This document shows positions 1 through 10,834 of a stretch of 64,000 bases of DNA, in pieces (the stretch's first letter is position 1; every line of letters begins with the position of its first letter). The position numbers and the translations under genes are program-made. Source of the DNA: Bos javanicus (Eukaryota; Chordata; Mammalia; Artiodactyla; Bovidae); assembly GCF_032452875.1 (NCBI RefSeq), contig NC_083890.1, positions 46,188,483 to 46,252,482 of the forward strand, given 5' to 3'. Below the pieces are notes generated by a model. The model was not told the DNA's origin, did not search any database, and saw nothing but the letters and a program-made list of their open reading frames with translations.

Positions 1-113
1 CCCTCTCTAGTTGCAGCCGGCGGGGATTCCTCTGTTGAGGCCTTCGGGCTTCAGTAGCTGTGGTGCACGGGCTTAGTTGCCCTGTGGGGTCTTCCCAGGA
101 CCAGGGATGGAAC
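1..113 (-). mobile_element. CHR-2-type SINE, outer part (split copy)
   Basis: A tRNA-derived cetartiodactyl SINE read in reverse. It shows the family's 'cgggcttcagtag', 'cacgggcttagttgc' and 'cttcccaggaccaggga' blocks. The copy is cut by the window edge on the left and by an ERV LTR at 114. It resumes at 1645 with the rest of the head ('ctgcattggcaagtgtttct', 'taaccactggacctccaggg'). It is the oldest layer of a three-level nest. Confidence 0.8.
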
Positions 114-325
114 TGCAGGAGGAAACAGACAGAGCTGGACTCCATCTTAGGCCAGGCTGCAAACATTAGGCTACACGCATGGTCACCCTCCCAATGGACT
201 CTGAACTTTGTGCCCGGTGTCTGTAGAAATGGCATACCAATGGAAAACCAGACCCCTGGATAAAAGGGCCTCAGGACTTGTACTTGGACTCTCCGTTGCC
301 TAAAAGAACATGCTAATTATCTCTG

Positions 326-1264
326 GTCAGGAAGCAACAGTTAGAACTGGACATGGAACAACAGACTGGTTCCAAATAGGAAAAGGACTTCATCAAGGCT
401 GTATATTGTCACCCTGCTTATTTAACTTATATGCAGAGTACATCATGAGAAACGCTGGGCTGGAAGAAGCACAAGCTGGAATCAAGATTGCTGGGAGAAA
501 TATCAATAACCTCAGATATGCAGATGATACCACCCTTATGGCAGAAAGTGAAGAGGAACTCAAAAGCCTCTTGATGAAAGTGAAAGTGGAGAGTGGAAAA
601 GTTGGCTTAAAGCTCAACATTCAGAAAACGAAGATCATGGCATCCGGTCCCATCACTTCATGGGAAATAGATGGGGAAACAGTGGAAACAGTGTCAGACT
701 TTATTTTTCTGGGCTCCAAAACCACTGCAGATGGTGACTGCAGCCATGAAATTAAAAGATCTTACTCCTTGGAAGGAAAGTTATGACCAACCTAGATAGC
801 ATATTCAAAAGCAGAGACATTACTTTGCCAACAAAGGTTCATCTAGTCAAGGCTACGGTTTTTCCTGTGGTCATGTATGGATGTGAGAGTTGGACTGTGA
901 AGAAGGCTGAACACCAAAGAATTGATGCTTTTGAACTGTGGTGTTGGAGAAGACTCTTGAGAGTCCGTTGGACTGCAAGGAGATCCAACCAGTCCATTCT
1001 GAAGGAGCTCAGCCCCGGGATTTCTTTGGAAGGAATGATGCTGAAGCTGAAACTCCAGTACTTTGGCCACCTCATGTGAAGAGCTGACTCATTGGAAAAG
1101 ACTCTGATGCTGGGAGGGATTGGGGGCAGGAGGAGAAGGGGATGACAGAGGATGAGATGGCTGGATGGCATCACTGACTCGATGGACGTGAGTCTGGGTG
1201 AACTCCGGGAGTTCATGATGGACAGGAAGGCCTGTCGTGCTGCGATTCATGGGGTCTCAAGGAG
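326..1264 (+). pseudogene. BovB ORF2 remnant: reverse transcriptase palm and C-terminal region
   Basis: The frame enters in the RT domain. It contains the 'GCILSPCLFNLYAEYI' block and the catalytic YADD box at 517-528 (two metal-binding aspartates). Further on come the BovB C-terminal landmarks 'MYGCESWTVKKAE', 'LQYFGHLM' and a 'DGITDSMDV'-like segment. A frameshift near 765-785 splits the reading frame after 'SHEIKR', and a stop follows 'YFGHLM' at about 1078. The 5' endonuclease half is missing. The piece cannot make a working enzyme. Confidence 0.9.
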
Positions 1265-1305
1265 TCAGACACGACTGAGAGACTGAATTGAACTGAACTG
1301 AACTG
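326..1305 (+). mobile_element. BovB LINE, 5'-truncated, about 980 bp
   Basis: The 3' third of a BovB (RTE clade) element, inserted into the LTR. An 11-bp perfect target duplication 'aattatctctg' lies at 315-325 and 1306-1316. The element ends in a short (AACTG)n-like tail (about 1286-1305), as BovB does, instead of poly(A). It is highly similar to the copies at 4845 and 12579, which suggests a fairly recent insertion. Confidence 0.95.
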
Positions 1306-1644
1306 AATTATCTCTGTAACAGAACAAAGTGGTAAATTCCATTATGTTTATCGGGATATGACCACAGGCCTATTGATAAATGTCCACTGTTTAACCATCT
1401 AGGCTTATGACACATGAATCATAGGTTAACTTTGATCGTATCTCTCTTATACCTTGTCCAGACTAGTTTCAAGGAATTTGGGGAGGTGGGTTTGAGCAAG
1501 TACACTTGTAAAGTTTTCACAAAAACTGGTCGGGGCCCTTGGCTAAGAGGAGACTCTGCCTTGGGCCCGCGGGTGTAATAAACTGCACTCCACTATCTGC
1601 ACTGTCCTTCTGGGTGAGTTAGTTTCCCGGAACGCGTGGCTACA

Positions 1645-1707
1645 GTAGAACCTGCGTTCTCTGCATTGGCAAGTGTTTCTTAACCACTGGACCTCCAGGG
1701 AACTCCT
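1645..1707 (-). mobile_element. CHR-2-type SINE, inner head part (continuation of 1-113)
   Basis: This is the remainder of the split SINE beyond the LTR. It carries the conserved tRNA-head end, seen in reverse as 'ccactggacctccaggga'. Confidence 0.75.
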
Positions 1708-2572
1708 ACACGGAGGTTTTACCAAGACTTCCTACCAAGATCGTCTCATCAACTGGCTCCCAAGACAGTTAGAGCGTCTGGCCAGCCAGGCACAGACCAC
1801 TTCGGCTGGGGCTTTGCTGCTGCGCCTGGTTGCCTTTTCATCCCTTTGCCTTCTACTTCCTAGACTCTAGTCTTCATGAGGGGCTGTTTTCAACCCTTGT
1901 GAGATCTCCATTTGCCCCAGGAGCTTAGTCCCAGTCAAGTCTTTTACTCCCTCCCACCCCACAACCTTCTCACTTTTGGGGTCCACCTCGGGGAGACAGC
2001 GTGGCTGACCTCTGTCTTCTCTCACCGCTTGTCTCTTCCTCTCCCTTCCATTAACCTTTCCTCCATAGAGGGACCACGGAGTAGTGGGTGGGGGTGAGGG
2101 GGTGACCATTCCCAGCCCTTTAAATGAGTCCTCTACAAGACAAATAGCCCTTTCTCTTGCTAATGTTGACCAGCTCTTATATTAAAAGTCTGGTCCATTA
2201 TTATGCTAACAGAGCTTTAGTAAGGCTGATACGATTGCAGCCTTTTTAACCTAATTGGTAAGTCCCTGGCCTTTAGGAAGAAGATGGGTAAACATCAAAG
2301 AGGGTAAGGGAAGGACGCAAAATTCTGGGAATAAATATTTAGAGGTACTCTACTGTTGACTTACGGTGGTGGGGTGTTTGTTCCTTCTAGGGAGTGGCTT
2401 CCATTATAAACCATGCTTTTAATAATCTTCACCCTTAGATTTTAATTGTCTTGTGACCATTTTCAATTTGGAAAAGTCTAACTCTCCTTGATCCTTTCAG
2501 TAGCTGCAATATTCTAGTTGAAATAAAAGGAAGGTTCCTAAGGCTGGAAAGACTGGAGGCAAAGGCAGGCCT
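1708..2572. other. Single-copy DNA, no gene seen
   Basis: No lineage-specific repeat and no credible coding frame. The segment 2100-2300 is AT-rich with several homeodomain-type TAAT/ATTA cores. It might be a non-coding regulatory element, but that cannot be shown from one sequence. Confidence 0.5.
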
Positions 2573-2580
2573 GGTGTTGG

Positions 2581-2784
2581 GAGTGCCTGCTCAGGCATAT
2601 CAGTCAAGTCTGACTCTTTGTGACCCCATGGATTGTAGTCCCACCAGGTTCCTCTGTCCATAGGATTCTCCAGGCAGGAACACTGGAGTGGGTTGCCATG
2701 ACCAATAGAAGGATTGAGCTTGCATCTCTTATGTCTCCTGCATTGGCAGGCGGGTTCTTAACCCCTAGCACCACCTAAGTGTTA
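2581..2784 (-). mobile_element. Bov-tA SINE
   Basis: Reverse-oriented composite SINE. The BovB-like tail ('gtctgactctttgtgacccc') is on the left and the tRNA-like head ('tctcctgcattggcaggcgg') on the right. 'ggtgttgg' flanks it at 2573-2580 and 2785-2792, an 8-bp target duplication. Confidence 0.88.
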
Positions 2785-2792
2785 GGTGTTGG

Positions 2793-3540
2793 TGAGTAGC
2801 AATTACATCAACCTGAGGGTTCCTGGGGATGTGGCCACACCTTTCCCCTGGGTCTGGGTAGCACAGGACTGAAACCAGTTCCAGGAAAGAATAAACCCAA
2901 ATTTATATGGAAAGAAAGGAGCAGTTCCTTTATTATAGCCCAACAGTTATGACAAATGAAGATACATCCAAGAACAGATAATGAAAAATTTTGAATTATT
3001 GCCATTGTTTCTCATATTCCCGAGACTTTTGAATTAATATAGCAAACCAGTCTGAAGATAAAAAGCCAGAAGCTTTATCAAATACATTATGTCTGGCAGA
3101 ATGTCTACCGTTGAACTAACTCAAAGTCCTAGTGGTAGTCTGGGCTTTGTGTAAGAAGTGGCATGGATTTTTCCAGGAGGTATTGACTTACTCTTCATTT
3201 GAAGTCAAACTGTCTGTGACAGTTTTATACTTCTCCCGTTGGAGTGTCATGTTGATTTCTTCTTTATTTCTGAGTTAGCTTTAACCACCTTCTGGCGGAG
3301 CCAGAATGTTCTTTTCCATAAGTCAAGAATAGTGACCCAAGGGGAGAAATGAATTTCAGGCCAATCCTTGAGTAAGAGAGTGCCTAGAAAGTAGCATTAA
3401 GTGTTTATGCAAAAAACTCAACTTGTGCAAGAGTTGGGTATTATGTAACTTATAAATTTATGCAGTAGGTGAAGAAATGATTTAACTTTATATTTAACTT
3501 GTTTCAAAGATCAGCTTTAATTCTAGATTATTCTGTGTTT
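2793..3540. other. Single-copy DNA, no gene seen
   Basis: No recognisable repeat or gene. Frames are short and without domain signal. Confidence 0.5.
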
Positions 3541-3704
3541 TTGTTGCTGTTGCTGTTATTTATTTGCTAGGTCATGTCCGACTCTTTGTGTGACCCTATG
3601 GACTATAGCCCTCCAGACTTCTTTGACAATGGGATTTCCCTGGCAAGAATGTTGGAGTGGGTTACCATTTCCTTCTCCAGGGGATCTTCTGACTCAGGGA
3701 TTGC
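3541..3704 (-). mobile_element. Bov-A/Bov-tA SINE, partial
   Basis: The tail and body ('gtccgactctttgtgtgacc', 'ctccaggggatcttctgact') are present in reverse. The tRNA head stops soon after 'cagggattgc', so the 5' end is truncated. A (GTTGCT)n-like stretch sits at the tail end (3543-3556). Confidence 0.85.
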
Positions 3705-4832
3705 TTTACAAATAAGAATGGTATTTTCTTTCCCATCGGACTCCCATTGTAGGTGCAAATCACCAAAATAATGTGAATAGATATTTATGTATTTTATGTG
3801 ACAACGAAATACTAAATCTGTGAACTATGGGATTATCCATTTGTTGGAGGATTTAGGAGTTTAACTTAGTAGATAAGGAACTATTTCCTGCTTTTGAAAA
3901 AAAGACTTCCTTCCAGCTATGTTTTTATATATTGATTGCATTTTTAGATGTCCTCATACTCACGTTTATATTTCTATAGAGATATTAAAATAGAATATGT
4001 TTATAATTATCTACTTTCTAATGGCTGTTAATTGTTCTTCATAGGAAAGTGATTTATTAACAATAAACATACCAAAAGCATGTAATCACTTCATCTCTTT
4101 GAGACCACGTTAAGGCTAGGTGGAGTTTTTTTTCAAGACTGTCTCCTGAGTGGAATAGAGAAAAACAGAAAGACATAATAACTGACTTAATAAAATTTCC
4201 TTCCTTGTATCCAGTATTACAGAGACATACACTCAACATACAGGGGAACTTATGGTTCTTAAATACAGAAATTGTTCTATTGCTCATCTCCCCAGAGACT
4301 TCTGCAGTAAATACTATGAAATGTCTATTAAAACTAATACACAAAATAGGTATAATCTTTAATAAGTCTTTCACACAATGGCTTATCCAAAGACCCTTAG
4401 TGCCTATTGCTATACAATTGGACTTGTCACACAAATCAAACTTAAAACTGTATTAAATTGAAATGAAATTGTAATCTCAAAGTAAGTCTGTTTCCCCCTT
4501 TTATTTCCTTCCTTCCCCACACTTAACCTAAAATACCCCTCTTTTCTCCCCTGATAGTCTTCCCTCTAAAAGGACAGCATCAAAGCTTTTACATTCACTA
4601 GATCTCTCACAGTCTTACATGGAAATAATATGTTAGTTTGGAAAGCCCCAAAAATGATGTGATTAGAAAGTTGTTTTTATCATCCAGGTTTAAATTTGGC
4701 TTTAAAAGAATTTAAATGTGCATTTGGGAGTGTTTTGCTAGAATGCCACGCATTTTCCACGAACAGCACAACGGTTAAATAAACCCTGAATGAATCTAAC
4801 TTCTTGCAGCAGTTATAAATAAATTATGTCTA
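3705..4832. other. Single-copy AT-rich DNA, no gene seen
   Basis: A 125-codon open frame exists on the minus strand at 4057-4434. Its cysteine- and isoleucine-rich translation has no domain I recognise, and it lacks a supporting promoter or splice context. I treat it as chance. Confidence 0.45.
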
Positions 4833-4844
4833 CTGTGCACTTAC

Positions 4845-5425
4845 AAAATCACTGCAGATGGTGACTGCAGCCATGAAATTAAAAGATGCTTACTCCTTGG
4901 AAGGAAAGTTATGACCAACCTAGATAGCATATTCAAAAGCAGAGACATTACTTTGCCAACAAAGGTTTGTCTAGTCAAGGCTATGGTTTTTCCTGTGGTC
5001 ATGTATGGATGTGAGAGTTGGACTGTGAAGAAGGCTGAGCACTGAAGAATTGATGCTTTTGAACTGTGGTGTTGGAGAAGACTCTTGAGAGTCCCTTGGA
5101 CTGCAAGGAGATCCAACCAGTCCATTCTGAAGGAGATCAGCCCTGGGATTTCTTTAGAAGGAATGATGCTGAAGCTGAAACTCCAGTACTTTGGCCACCT
5201 CATGCAAAGAGTTGACTCATTGGAAAAGACTCTGATGCTGGGAGGGATTGGGGGCAGGAGGAGAAGGGGACGACAGAGGATGAGATGGCTGGATGGCATC
5301 ACTGACTCAATGGATGTGAGTTTCAGTGAATTCTGGGAGTTGGTGGTGGGAGGCCTGGTGTGCTGCGATTCATGGGGTCGCAAAGAGTCGGACACGACTG
5401 AGTGACTGATCTGATCTGATCTGAT
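4845..5425 (+). mobile_element. BovB LINE 3' end, about 580 bp, with ORF2 C-terminal remnant
   Basis: A 12-bp perfect target duplication 'ctgtgcacttac' lies at 4833-4844 and 5426-5437. The copy starts downstream of the YADD box, so it keeps only the ORF2 C-terminal region. A stop in place of a sense codon follows the 'KKAEH' segment near 5044. The tail is (CTGAT)n at about 5405-5425, a different tail unit from the copy at 326-1305. Confidence 0.95.
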
Positions 5426-5437
5426 CTGTGCACTTAC

Positions 5438-6472
5438 TTTGTTACTTCTGTCTAGGGGCTCACACACACAGCTCACCGTATAGCAGACATGTGCAAAACC
5501 GAGTGTGAAACCTAAGAGCAAGGTCCGGGAAAAGCAGTTGGGTTTCTTACCTCAAGGCATAAAAAAACAGGCCTTTTGCCAGGTTTTTGGACACCTCATT
5601 CTTTACGAAGCTAACTTCCCTCCCGGTTAACTCTGCCTTTCTTCCCTTTTCCTGTTTCCCGGGGCCACTGAGAAAGAAGAGAGGACCCCCTGCCCCCAGC
5701 CTGCAGTTGGAAGGTGAGTTGTCATTCACTGGTAGGCATTAGAATGGCAGAAACGTCACCTGTGATCTGTTTGGGTTGTAAACATGATTAAGCTGCTATC
5801 CAGAAAGTTATGTAAAGAGTTGCCGAAGTTCCCCGAAGATGTCTACCAGGCTGGCTGCACTGACATCTTGCAGGAGGCAGGTTGGGGCCTGTGTGGAGGC
5901 TTCCCGAGCTATTTATGAGACCAGCAGCTTGCTGTGAAAAGCTGTCATTTTCCCCCTGGGTGTGTCGAACCAGTTTCTCCGGCAGGCAAGCCAGAAGGCT
6001 GAGGCTTATCCAAAAGGAGGGGCTGCTGATGGGGGCTGAGGGGAAAGCCAGCGATATATATCGCTTGTTTAAACTTCAGGTGTAAAGAGAAGTAAGGATG
6101 AAAAAGGGAAGAAAAAGAAAAAAGCCATTTTACAGAGTTCTTTCAATTATCTGTGGTTCCCAAGAGTGGAACCATTTCATCTCTCTGTTCAATGGGGATG
6201 AAGGGAAGTGTAGGGGCTCAGCTCTGCCTGAAATGCACAGAGTTCACCCACGGCTTCTTACCGGCTGGAGGCTGGCCTGAGCTTGGGACTCCACTCTTGG
6301 TAAAGACAGTAAGGACCTGCATTCCTTGACTGACTCTCATGCTTCTAGGTTAAATCTCTTTAGAAAGATCTCTGAACATGATCAAACAGAATAGAAATGT
6401 TGTTTCCTATTTTTGGAAAATATCTGTATCAGCATCTAAAATAACCCCAGTTGAGTTTTTAAGATGGTGCAT
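5438..6472. other. Single-copy DNA with a 16-bp palindrome
   Basis: No gene or repeat recognised. GC content rises at 5640-6050. A perfect palindrome 'agcgatatatatcgct' occupies 6050-6065. Confidence 0.5.
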
Positions 6473-6481
6473 AGTAGAACT

Positions 6482-6710
6482 CTGGGCTTCCCACATGACA
6501 GTAGTAATAAAGAATACTCCTGCCAAGGCAGGAGACACAAGAGGTGCAGGTTCGATCCCTGGGTTGGGGAGATCCTCTGGAGAAGGAAATTGCAACCCAT
6601 TCCAGTATTCTTGCCTGGATAATCCCATGGACAGAGGAGCCTGGCAGGCTGCAGTCCATGGGGTCACGAAGAGGCAGACAAGACTGAAGTGACTTAGCAT
6701 GGCATGACAG
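6482..6710 (+). mobile_element. Bov-tA SINE
   Basis: Forward copy. The tRNA head carries a B-box-like 'ggttcgatccctgggttg', followed by the BovB-like tail ending 'agactgaagtgacttagcat'. A 9-bp perfect target duplication 'agtagaact' lies at 6473-6481 and 6711-6719. Confidence 0.93.
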
Positions 6711-6719
6711 AGTAGAACT

Positions 6720-7435
6720 TTTGTGCCTATCCAGAGACAAATACCCGTGGCTGTCATCATATGGTAAAAAAAAAAAAAAGTAAATAAAACAGAAAAAAGA
6801 AAAACAACCTCTTTTTCTGTTTCCTGCAAAGTAGAGGCAGTCAGACTTCTTTAGCAGGCCTGCCTGCACAAATGCAAATGCGGAGACAACTTTTCATAAT
6901 GTATAAAGGCAAAGTCGGCCAGGCATTGATCATGAAATGAACTTGCAAATGACTGTGCGGGCTGGTATAAATCAGTGCCGCCCGGCAAAACAGAGGAGCC
7001 ACATCAGGGCTGGGTTGCTGCTTTTCTTGAATTCTTTCTTAATATATCTGTTTTTTTAAAAAAAATGATTCTGACTGTCAGCTGGGATTATTAGACTGCA
7101 TAATGATATTTTTTATGTCCAAACATATGAATAAAATTACTTTCTCGCCATGTATATTATGGTTATACATGCTTTCTGAAAGTGAATTAACATAGAAATA
7201 AATCTGTGATGTCAAGAATATACATTAACCTGTTTTGGGCCTCATAAATATGTAAAGATAGCACCTAGCTCTTTGCCTCTCTCTGGTGGTAAAGTATCTT
7301 ATGTTGAATCTAGAACTGGGCAGTTTGTGTATCAGCATATTCAATTATATTTACTCAATACAGTTTAACAATGATTTTAAAAATATGTGAGTGGTGTTAT
7401 ACATGGTGGCCTCAGGAATGTAATAAAAGGCTTTC
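6720..7435. other. Single-copy DNA, no gene seen
   Basis: Contains an A-run at about 6765-6779. The segment 6890-7010 is less AT-rich than its surroundings ('gtgccgcccggcaaaacaga'). No coding or RNA feature is supported. Confidence 0.5.
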
Positions 7436-7445
7436 ATGCAGTCTT

Positions 7446-7661
7446 TCTTAAAAAAAAATTTGTTTTAAAAATATTTTTTAAATGTTTATTTTGTGTCTTA
7501 TTTGGGTCAGATCTTAGCTGCTGCTTGTGGGCCCCATTTGTGGTGTGTGGGCTCAGTGGCCCCACGATATGTGGGATCTCAGTTCCCTGACTAGGGATTG
7601 AACCCACATCCTTTACATTTGAAGGTGGACTCGTAGCCACAGGACCACCAGCACCACCCTA
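7446..7661 (-). mobile_element. CHR-2-type SINE
   Basis: Reverse copy with 'gtgggatctcagttccctga' and 'ctagggattgaacccacatc'. Target duplication 'atgcagtctt' at 7436-7445 and 7662-7671 (10 bp, perfect). The A-rich end appears as the T-rich stretch at 7447-7490. Confidence 0.88.
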
Positions 7662-7738
7662 ATGCAGTCTTATCTTTATAAATTTCATAATCTTGCCTCA
7701 GGTTGACTTATCATTAGTGCCTGGGCTATTGCATCAGA

Positions 7739-8058
7739 GAGTGTGTGTGTGTGTGCGCATGAAGTCCCTTCAGTCATGTCTGACTCTTTGAGACTCTATG
7801 GACTGTAGCGTGTATGTGTGTGTGTGCACATGTGTGTGTTTATGCTGAATCCCTTCGGTTGTGTCCAATTCTTTGCGACCCTATGGACTATAGCCCACCA
7901 GGCTCCTCTGTCCATGGGATTCTCCAGACAAGAATACTGGAGTGGGTTGCCATTTCCTTCTCCAGGGGATCTTTCTGGCCCAGGGATGGAACCTGCGTCT
8001 CTTATGTCTCCTGTGTTGGCAGGCATGTTCTTTACCACTAGCGCCACTTGGGAAGCCT
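7739..8058 (-). mobile_element. Bov-tA SINE with tandem-duplicated tail and TG microsatellites
   Basis: The full SINE body and head occupy about 7850-8058. Just outside it, 7760-7808 repeats the tail ('cccttcagtcatgtctgact ... ctatggactgtagc') a second time. The two tail copies are separated by a TG-rich tract (7809-7842), and another TG tract (7740-7757) precedes the first. The arrangement looks like a local tandem duplication seeded in the TG repeat. Confidence 0.85.
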
Positions 8059-8894
8059 GCCTCTGTCTTTGTTCTCTTTGCAAATTGTTCCTCACACCTC
8101 TTCCTAGAGACCCTCGTCTCAGGCTTTGCCCCCTTCTCAATGACACATAGACCCCCCCGTTTTCCCTCCCCTACGGGGTCCAGTGCTCTGGCACACTCAT
8201 CGGCTTGGCGGCCCTCCCAGGCCCCGCTCACGGGTCTCCTCTGCCTACAGCGGCTCTCCACTCTCCAGCATCCTCCATGCTCCTCAAGAAGTCTGCTCAG
8301 GCTCCCTGTGTTTTGTGAACAAGACTTTCCCTGCTGTCTGCTGTCCTGGGGGCTCAACCTTCTGTGTCCCCCTCCTCTTGCAGGATGACCTCTCGCAGAG
8401 CTCTTAACAGGCACCTTTAACATCTTTTGTGGCCTTGCCAGCGTCTTTGACTGGCGGGAGAGCTCTCGGTGGGCGGGGTTTTTGTCTTACCCATCTTTGC
8501 CCAGCCTGTGCATGGCCCATCTGGTGGATGTCCGCCGAATGTTTGCCAAATGCCTAGTCCCTTCATCACCTGAACAGTGGTTGTCAAGCACCACTAGATC
8601 TACCAAGAGTTTTCTACCACCCTTATGGCTGCAAGCATCCTTGTGGGCCAAGCACCTCCAGAGTGCTTCTCCCTCCATCACCCGCGACTCTTGTCTCTGT
8701 CTCTTCCTGCCTCCTTTATCTCTGTCTACTGACTGCTTCTTTACGCAGACTCAGAGAGTGCAAGTCACACGAAACAAACCACCTCTTTTCTGGCTTAGAC
8801 ATCCAAGATGGCTTCCGCCACCCTTAGAATAAAATAATGCCTTACCTTGGCTTGCAAGGGTTAGGGTCTTGCCTGGTGTGCCTCCCCAGCCTCC
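8059..8894. other. Mostly single-copy DNA with a possible L2 fragment
   Basis: At 8450-8556 the order 'ttttgtcttacccatctttg ... atggcccat ... gaatgtttgcc' weakly fits an old L2 3' end. A 116-codon forward frame at 8482-8832 overlaps this fragment and has no recognisable domain. No gene is called. Confidence 0.35.
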
Positions 8895-9031
8895 GGGACC
8901 GGCAAGCCAGGAAGAGGGCCCTTGCCCGAACCGACCCTGCTGGCACCTTGAGCTCCAACTTCCAGCCTCCAGAACTATGAGAGAGGAAACGTCTGCAGTT
9001 TAAACCCCCAGTTGGTGTTTTGTTACAGACT
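8895..9031 (+). mobile_element. MLT1-type MaLR LTR, 3' fragment
   Basis: The order 'tgctggcacctt', 'gacttccag'-like block, 'cctccagaactatgagag' and 'gtgttttgttacag' matches the 3' part of an ERVL-MaLR LTR. It is strongly diverged, as expected for a eutherian-age copy. Confidence 0.65.
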
Positions 9032-9045
9032 AAGGCGAGCTGCCT

Positions 9046-9518
9046 GAGTGCGGCTTCAGTACTTCAGCCGGCCCTGGTTTCTATGGAGATTTTGGTGTCT
9101 AACATTGATTTGGGATCTTCCCTTCCAGCTTCAAGCTTGCATACATTCTCTAGCCTCTTTTCTTTTTCCTGCTTATGCACCCTCCAACATACATAACTCC
9201 CTTGGCTCACACAGCATTCAAGGAAAGTTCTGAGCTCTTGCCAAATCCAAACCCTGCTGTGAGTTTAAGTGGGTCCTTTAAATAACTTTTGAAAGGAAGA
9301 ATTCAAAAAGACCTCAAGTTGAAGAAAGGGTCTCTAGGTCTATTTTTGGACTGATCTTCCCATCTTTCAAATGCTGTCATCTGCCAAGGAAGCATAATGT
9401 AATGACCTGGATGCATTAGTAGCAAGAATATTATCACATTCCCCGACTCTGTGTACACAAACGGGGCGTTAACTTGACTGTGAGTAATGCTAGGAACTAT
9501 GTAAATAAATTCCCATTA
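9046..9518. other. Single-copy DNA, no gene seen
   Basis: No repeat signature, no splice-framed exon and no domain in any frame. Confidence 0.45.
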
Positions 9519-9535
9519 ACAGTAGCTTGTTTTTC

Positions 9536-9612
9536 TTTTTTTTTAATTTAATTTTATTTTTAAACTTTACATAATTGTATTAGTTTTGCCAAATATCAAA
9601 ATGAATCCGCCT
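9536..9612 (-). mobile_element. Very short L1 3' end (77 bp)
   Basis: Only the ruminant L1 3' terminus is present, in reverse ('gtattagttttgccaaatat', 'caaaatgaatccgcc'). The poly(A) is seen as a T-rich left edge. A 17-bp perfect target duplication 'acagtagcttgtttttc' at 9519-9535 and 9613-9629 shows it is a complete retrotransposition event, not a relic. Confidence 0.93.
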
Positions 9613-9629
9613 ACAGTAGCTTGTTTTTC

Positions 9630-10284
9630 CTTTTCACTCCCATTTTTGAAATTTGTTCAGTAACTTGTTTTTTTTTTAAAGGTGTATTTAAATACCTCTC
9701 TCAAGCCATTAAAAATGAAGTAAGGTTCAAGGCCCACGTTATATGGTGGCTACTGCACTCAGGTAGCTTTTCTACTGTTCATGCCATCCAGGCAAATAAC
9801 CACAGAATCAGCAAAACTGCTAATAACACGTTCTTCAAACTTAATACAGCATAATGGACCCTCTAACAGCCAATCCCTTTGGGAAAAACAGTGATGTAAA
9901 TGGTCCCCCACTGATTTCATGAGCAGTCCTATGGTCCGGGGAGGCTTAAAGGTGATTCGTGGAGCAAACATTATTGAAAAGCTTTGGTGTTTTAAACAGT
10001 TGGAGCAGGTTAAAGAAAGAAGGCCACCTCCCCACCACCCCCGCCACCGCCAACCTTCTCCAAACCAAAACCAACCCAGGCCACGGGCAGGCACAGTCAA
10101 CCAAGCTTTTCTGTTTTCCAGGATCAGAGAACCCCTGTCCACAACAGGGACCCGGCATCATTTACTTCCAGGCAGGGCCACCAGGTGCCCAGATGTCTCT
10201 AATGAAATGTTTGTCTGACAGGTTTTGCCTTGTCATGATTCTCGTCCTGTCCCGAATTCCTTTGGTAAACATTTGTTGAAGGCC
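9630..10284. other. Single-copy DNA, no gene seen
   Basis: No lineage-specific repeat. Overlapping frames on both strands at 9759-10279 are compositionally ordinary and share no motif with known proteins. Confidence 0.45.
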
Positions 10285-10298
10285 CTCCACATGCCAGG

Positions 10299-10508
10299 GC
10301 TTCCCAGGTGGCATTAAAGAATCTGCCTGCCAGTGCAGGAGATGTAAGAGACACGGGTTCAATCCCTGGGTCCTGACGATTTCCCTGGAGGAGGGCCTGG
10401 CAACCCACACCAGTATTCTTGCCTGGAGAATCCCGTGGACAGAGGAGCCTGGTGGGCCGGTCCACAGGGTTGCAAAGAGTCGAACACGTCTGAGAGACAG
10501 AGCACACA
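10299..10508 (+). mobile_element. Bov-tA SINE
   Basis: Forward copy with head 'gggcttcccaggtgg' and tail to 'gagagacagagcacac'. The 14-bp flanks 'ctccac(a/c)tgccagg' at 10285-10298 and 10509-10522 differ at one base. The target itself resembles an L2 fragment ('aaacatttgttgaagg'). Confidence 0.92.
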
Positions 10509-10756
10509 CTCCACCTGCCAGGCACCATGCCGCTCTGCAAACCTCTCAAAGGAGGCTCTGCAAACCTCCCTGAGACACCTTTTTAGAAGTAAAAGAGGAT
10601 GAGAAGCTGGTGTGCCCAGTGTTCAACCACTTTTGATGGTTTTAAAGAAACTGAAGAATTTTCAGTCTTCAATTCATTAAATATTTGCTGAAGGTCTGAC
10701 AGCCGTGTATGTGTGCTGCCAAATGCCTACACTATAAGAGAACACTGGTTGCTTTT

Positions 10757-10834
10757 TTTTTATTTTTATTTTTAAATTTTACATAATTGTATTAGTTTTG
10801 CCAAATATCAAAATGAATCCGCCACAGGTATACA
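10757..10834 (-). mobile_element. Very short L1 3' end (78 bp)
   Basis: Same L1 terminus as at 9536-9612, truncated at almost the same element position. Perfect 11-bp target duplication 'tggttgctttt' at 10746-10756 and 10835-10845. Confidence 0.93.

Larger units (their letters stand above)
114..1644 (+). mobile_element. Solo ERV LTR inside a CHR SINE, itself split by BovB
   Basis: The LTR runs from TG at 114 to CA at 1644. Removing the BovB insert and one target copy leaves about 540 bp. Promoter-like 'ataaaag' lies at 260-266 and a polyadenylation signal 'aataaa' at 1577-1582, in the U3-to-R order expected of a retroviral LTR. Flanking SINE sequence reads 'tggaac' on the left and 'tagaac' on the right, a plausible 6-bp target duplication with one mismatch. 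No primer-binding site, gag, pol or env follows, so this is a recombined solo LTR. The family name is uncertain; the U5-like end resembles ruminant ERV LTRs I have seen, but I cannot name it. Confidence 0.65.

Noticed and set aside
310..786. 158-codon frame with YADD taken as a host reverse transcriptase or telomerase gene
   Set aside because: It lies within a target-duplicated BovB insertion and is frameshifted.
4057..4434. 125-codon minus-strand frame
   Set aside because: No domain, no repeat match and no regulatory context; compatible with chance.
6407..6869. Minus-strand frames of about 140 codons
   Set aside because: They run through a Bov-tA SINE; similar peptides appear at every SINE copy.
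7796..8423. Frames of up to 180 codons on both strands
   Set aside because: They start in SINE sequence and continue into GC-rich single-copy DNA without domain or splice support.
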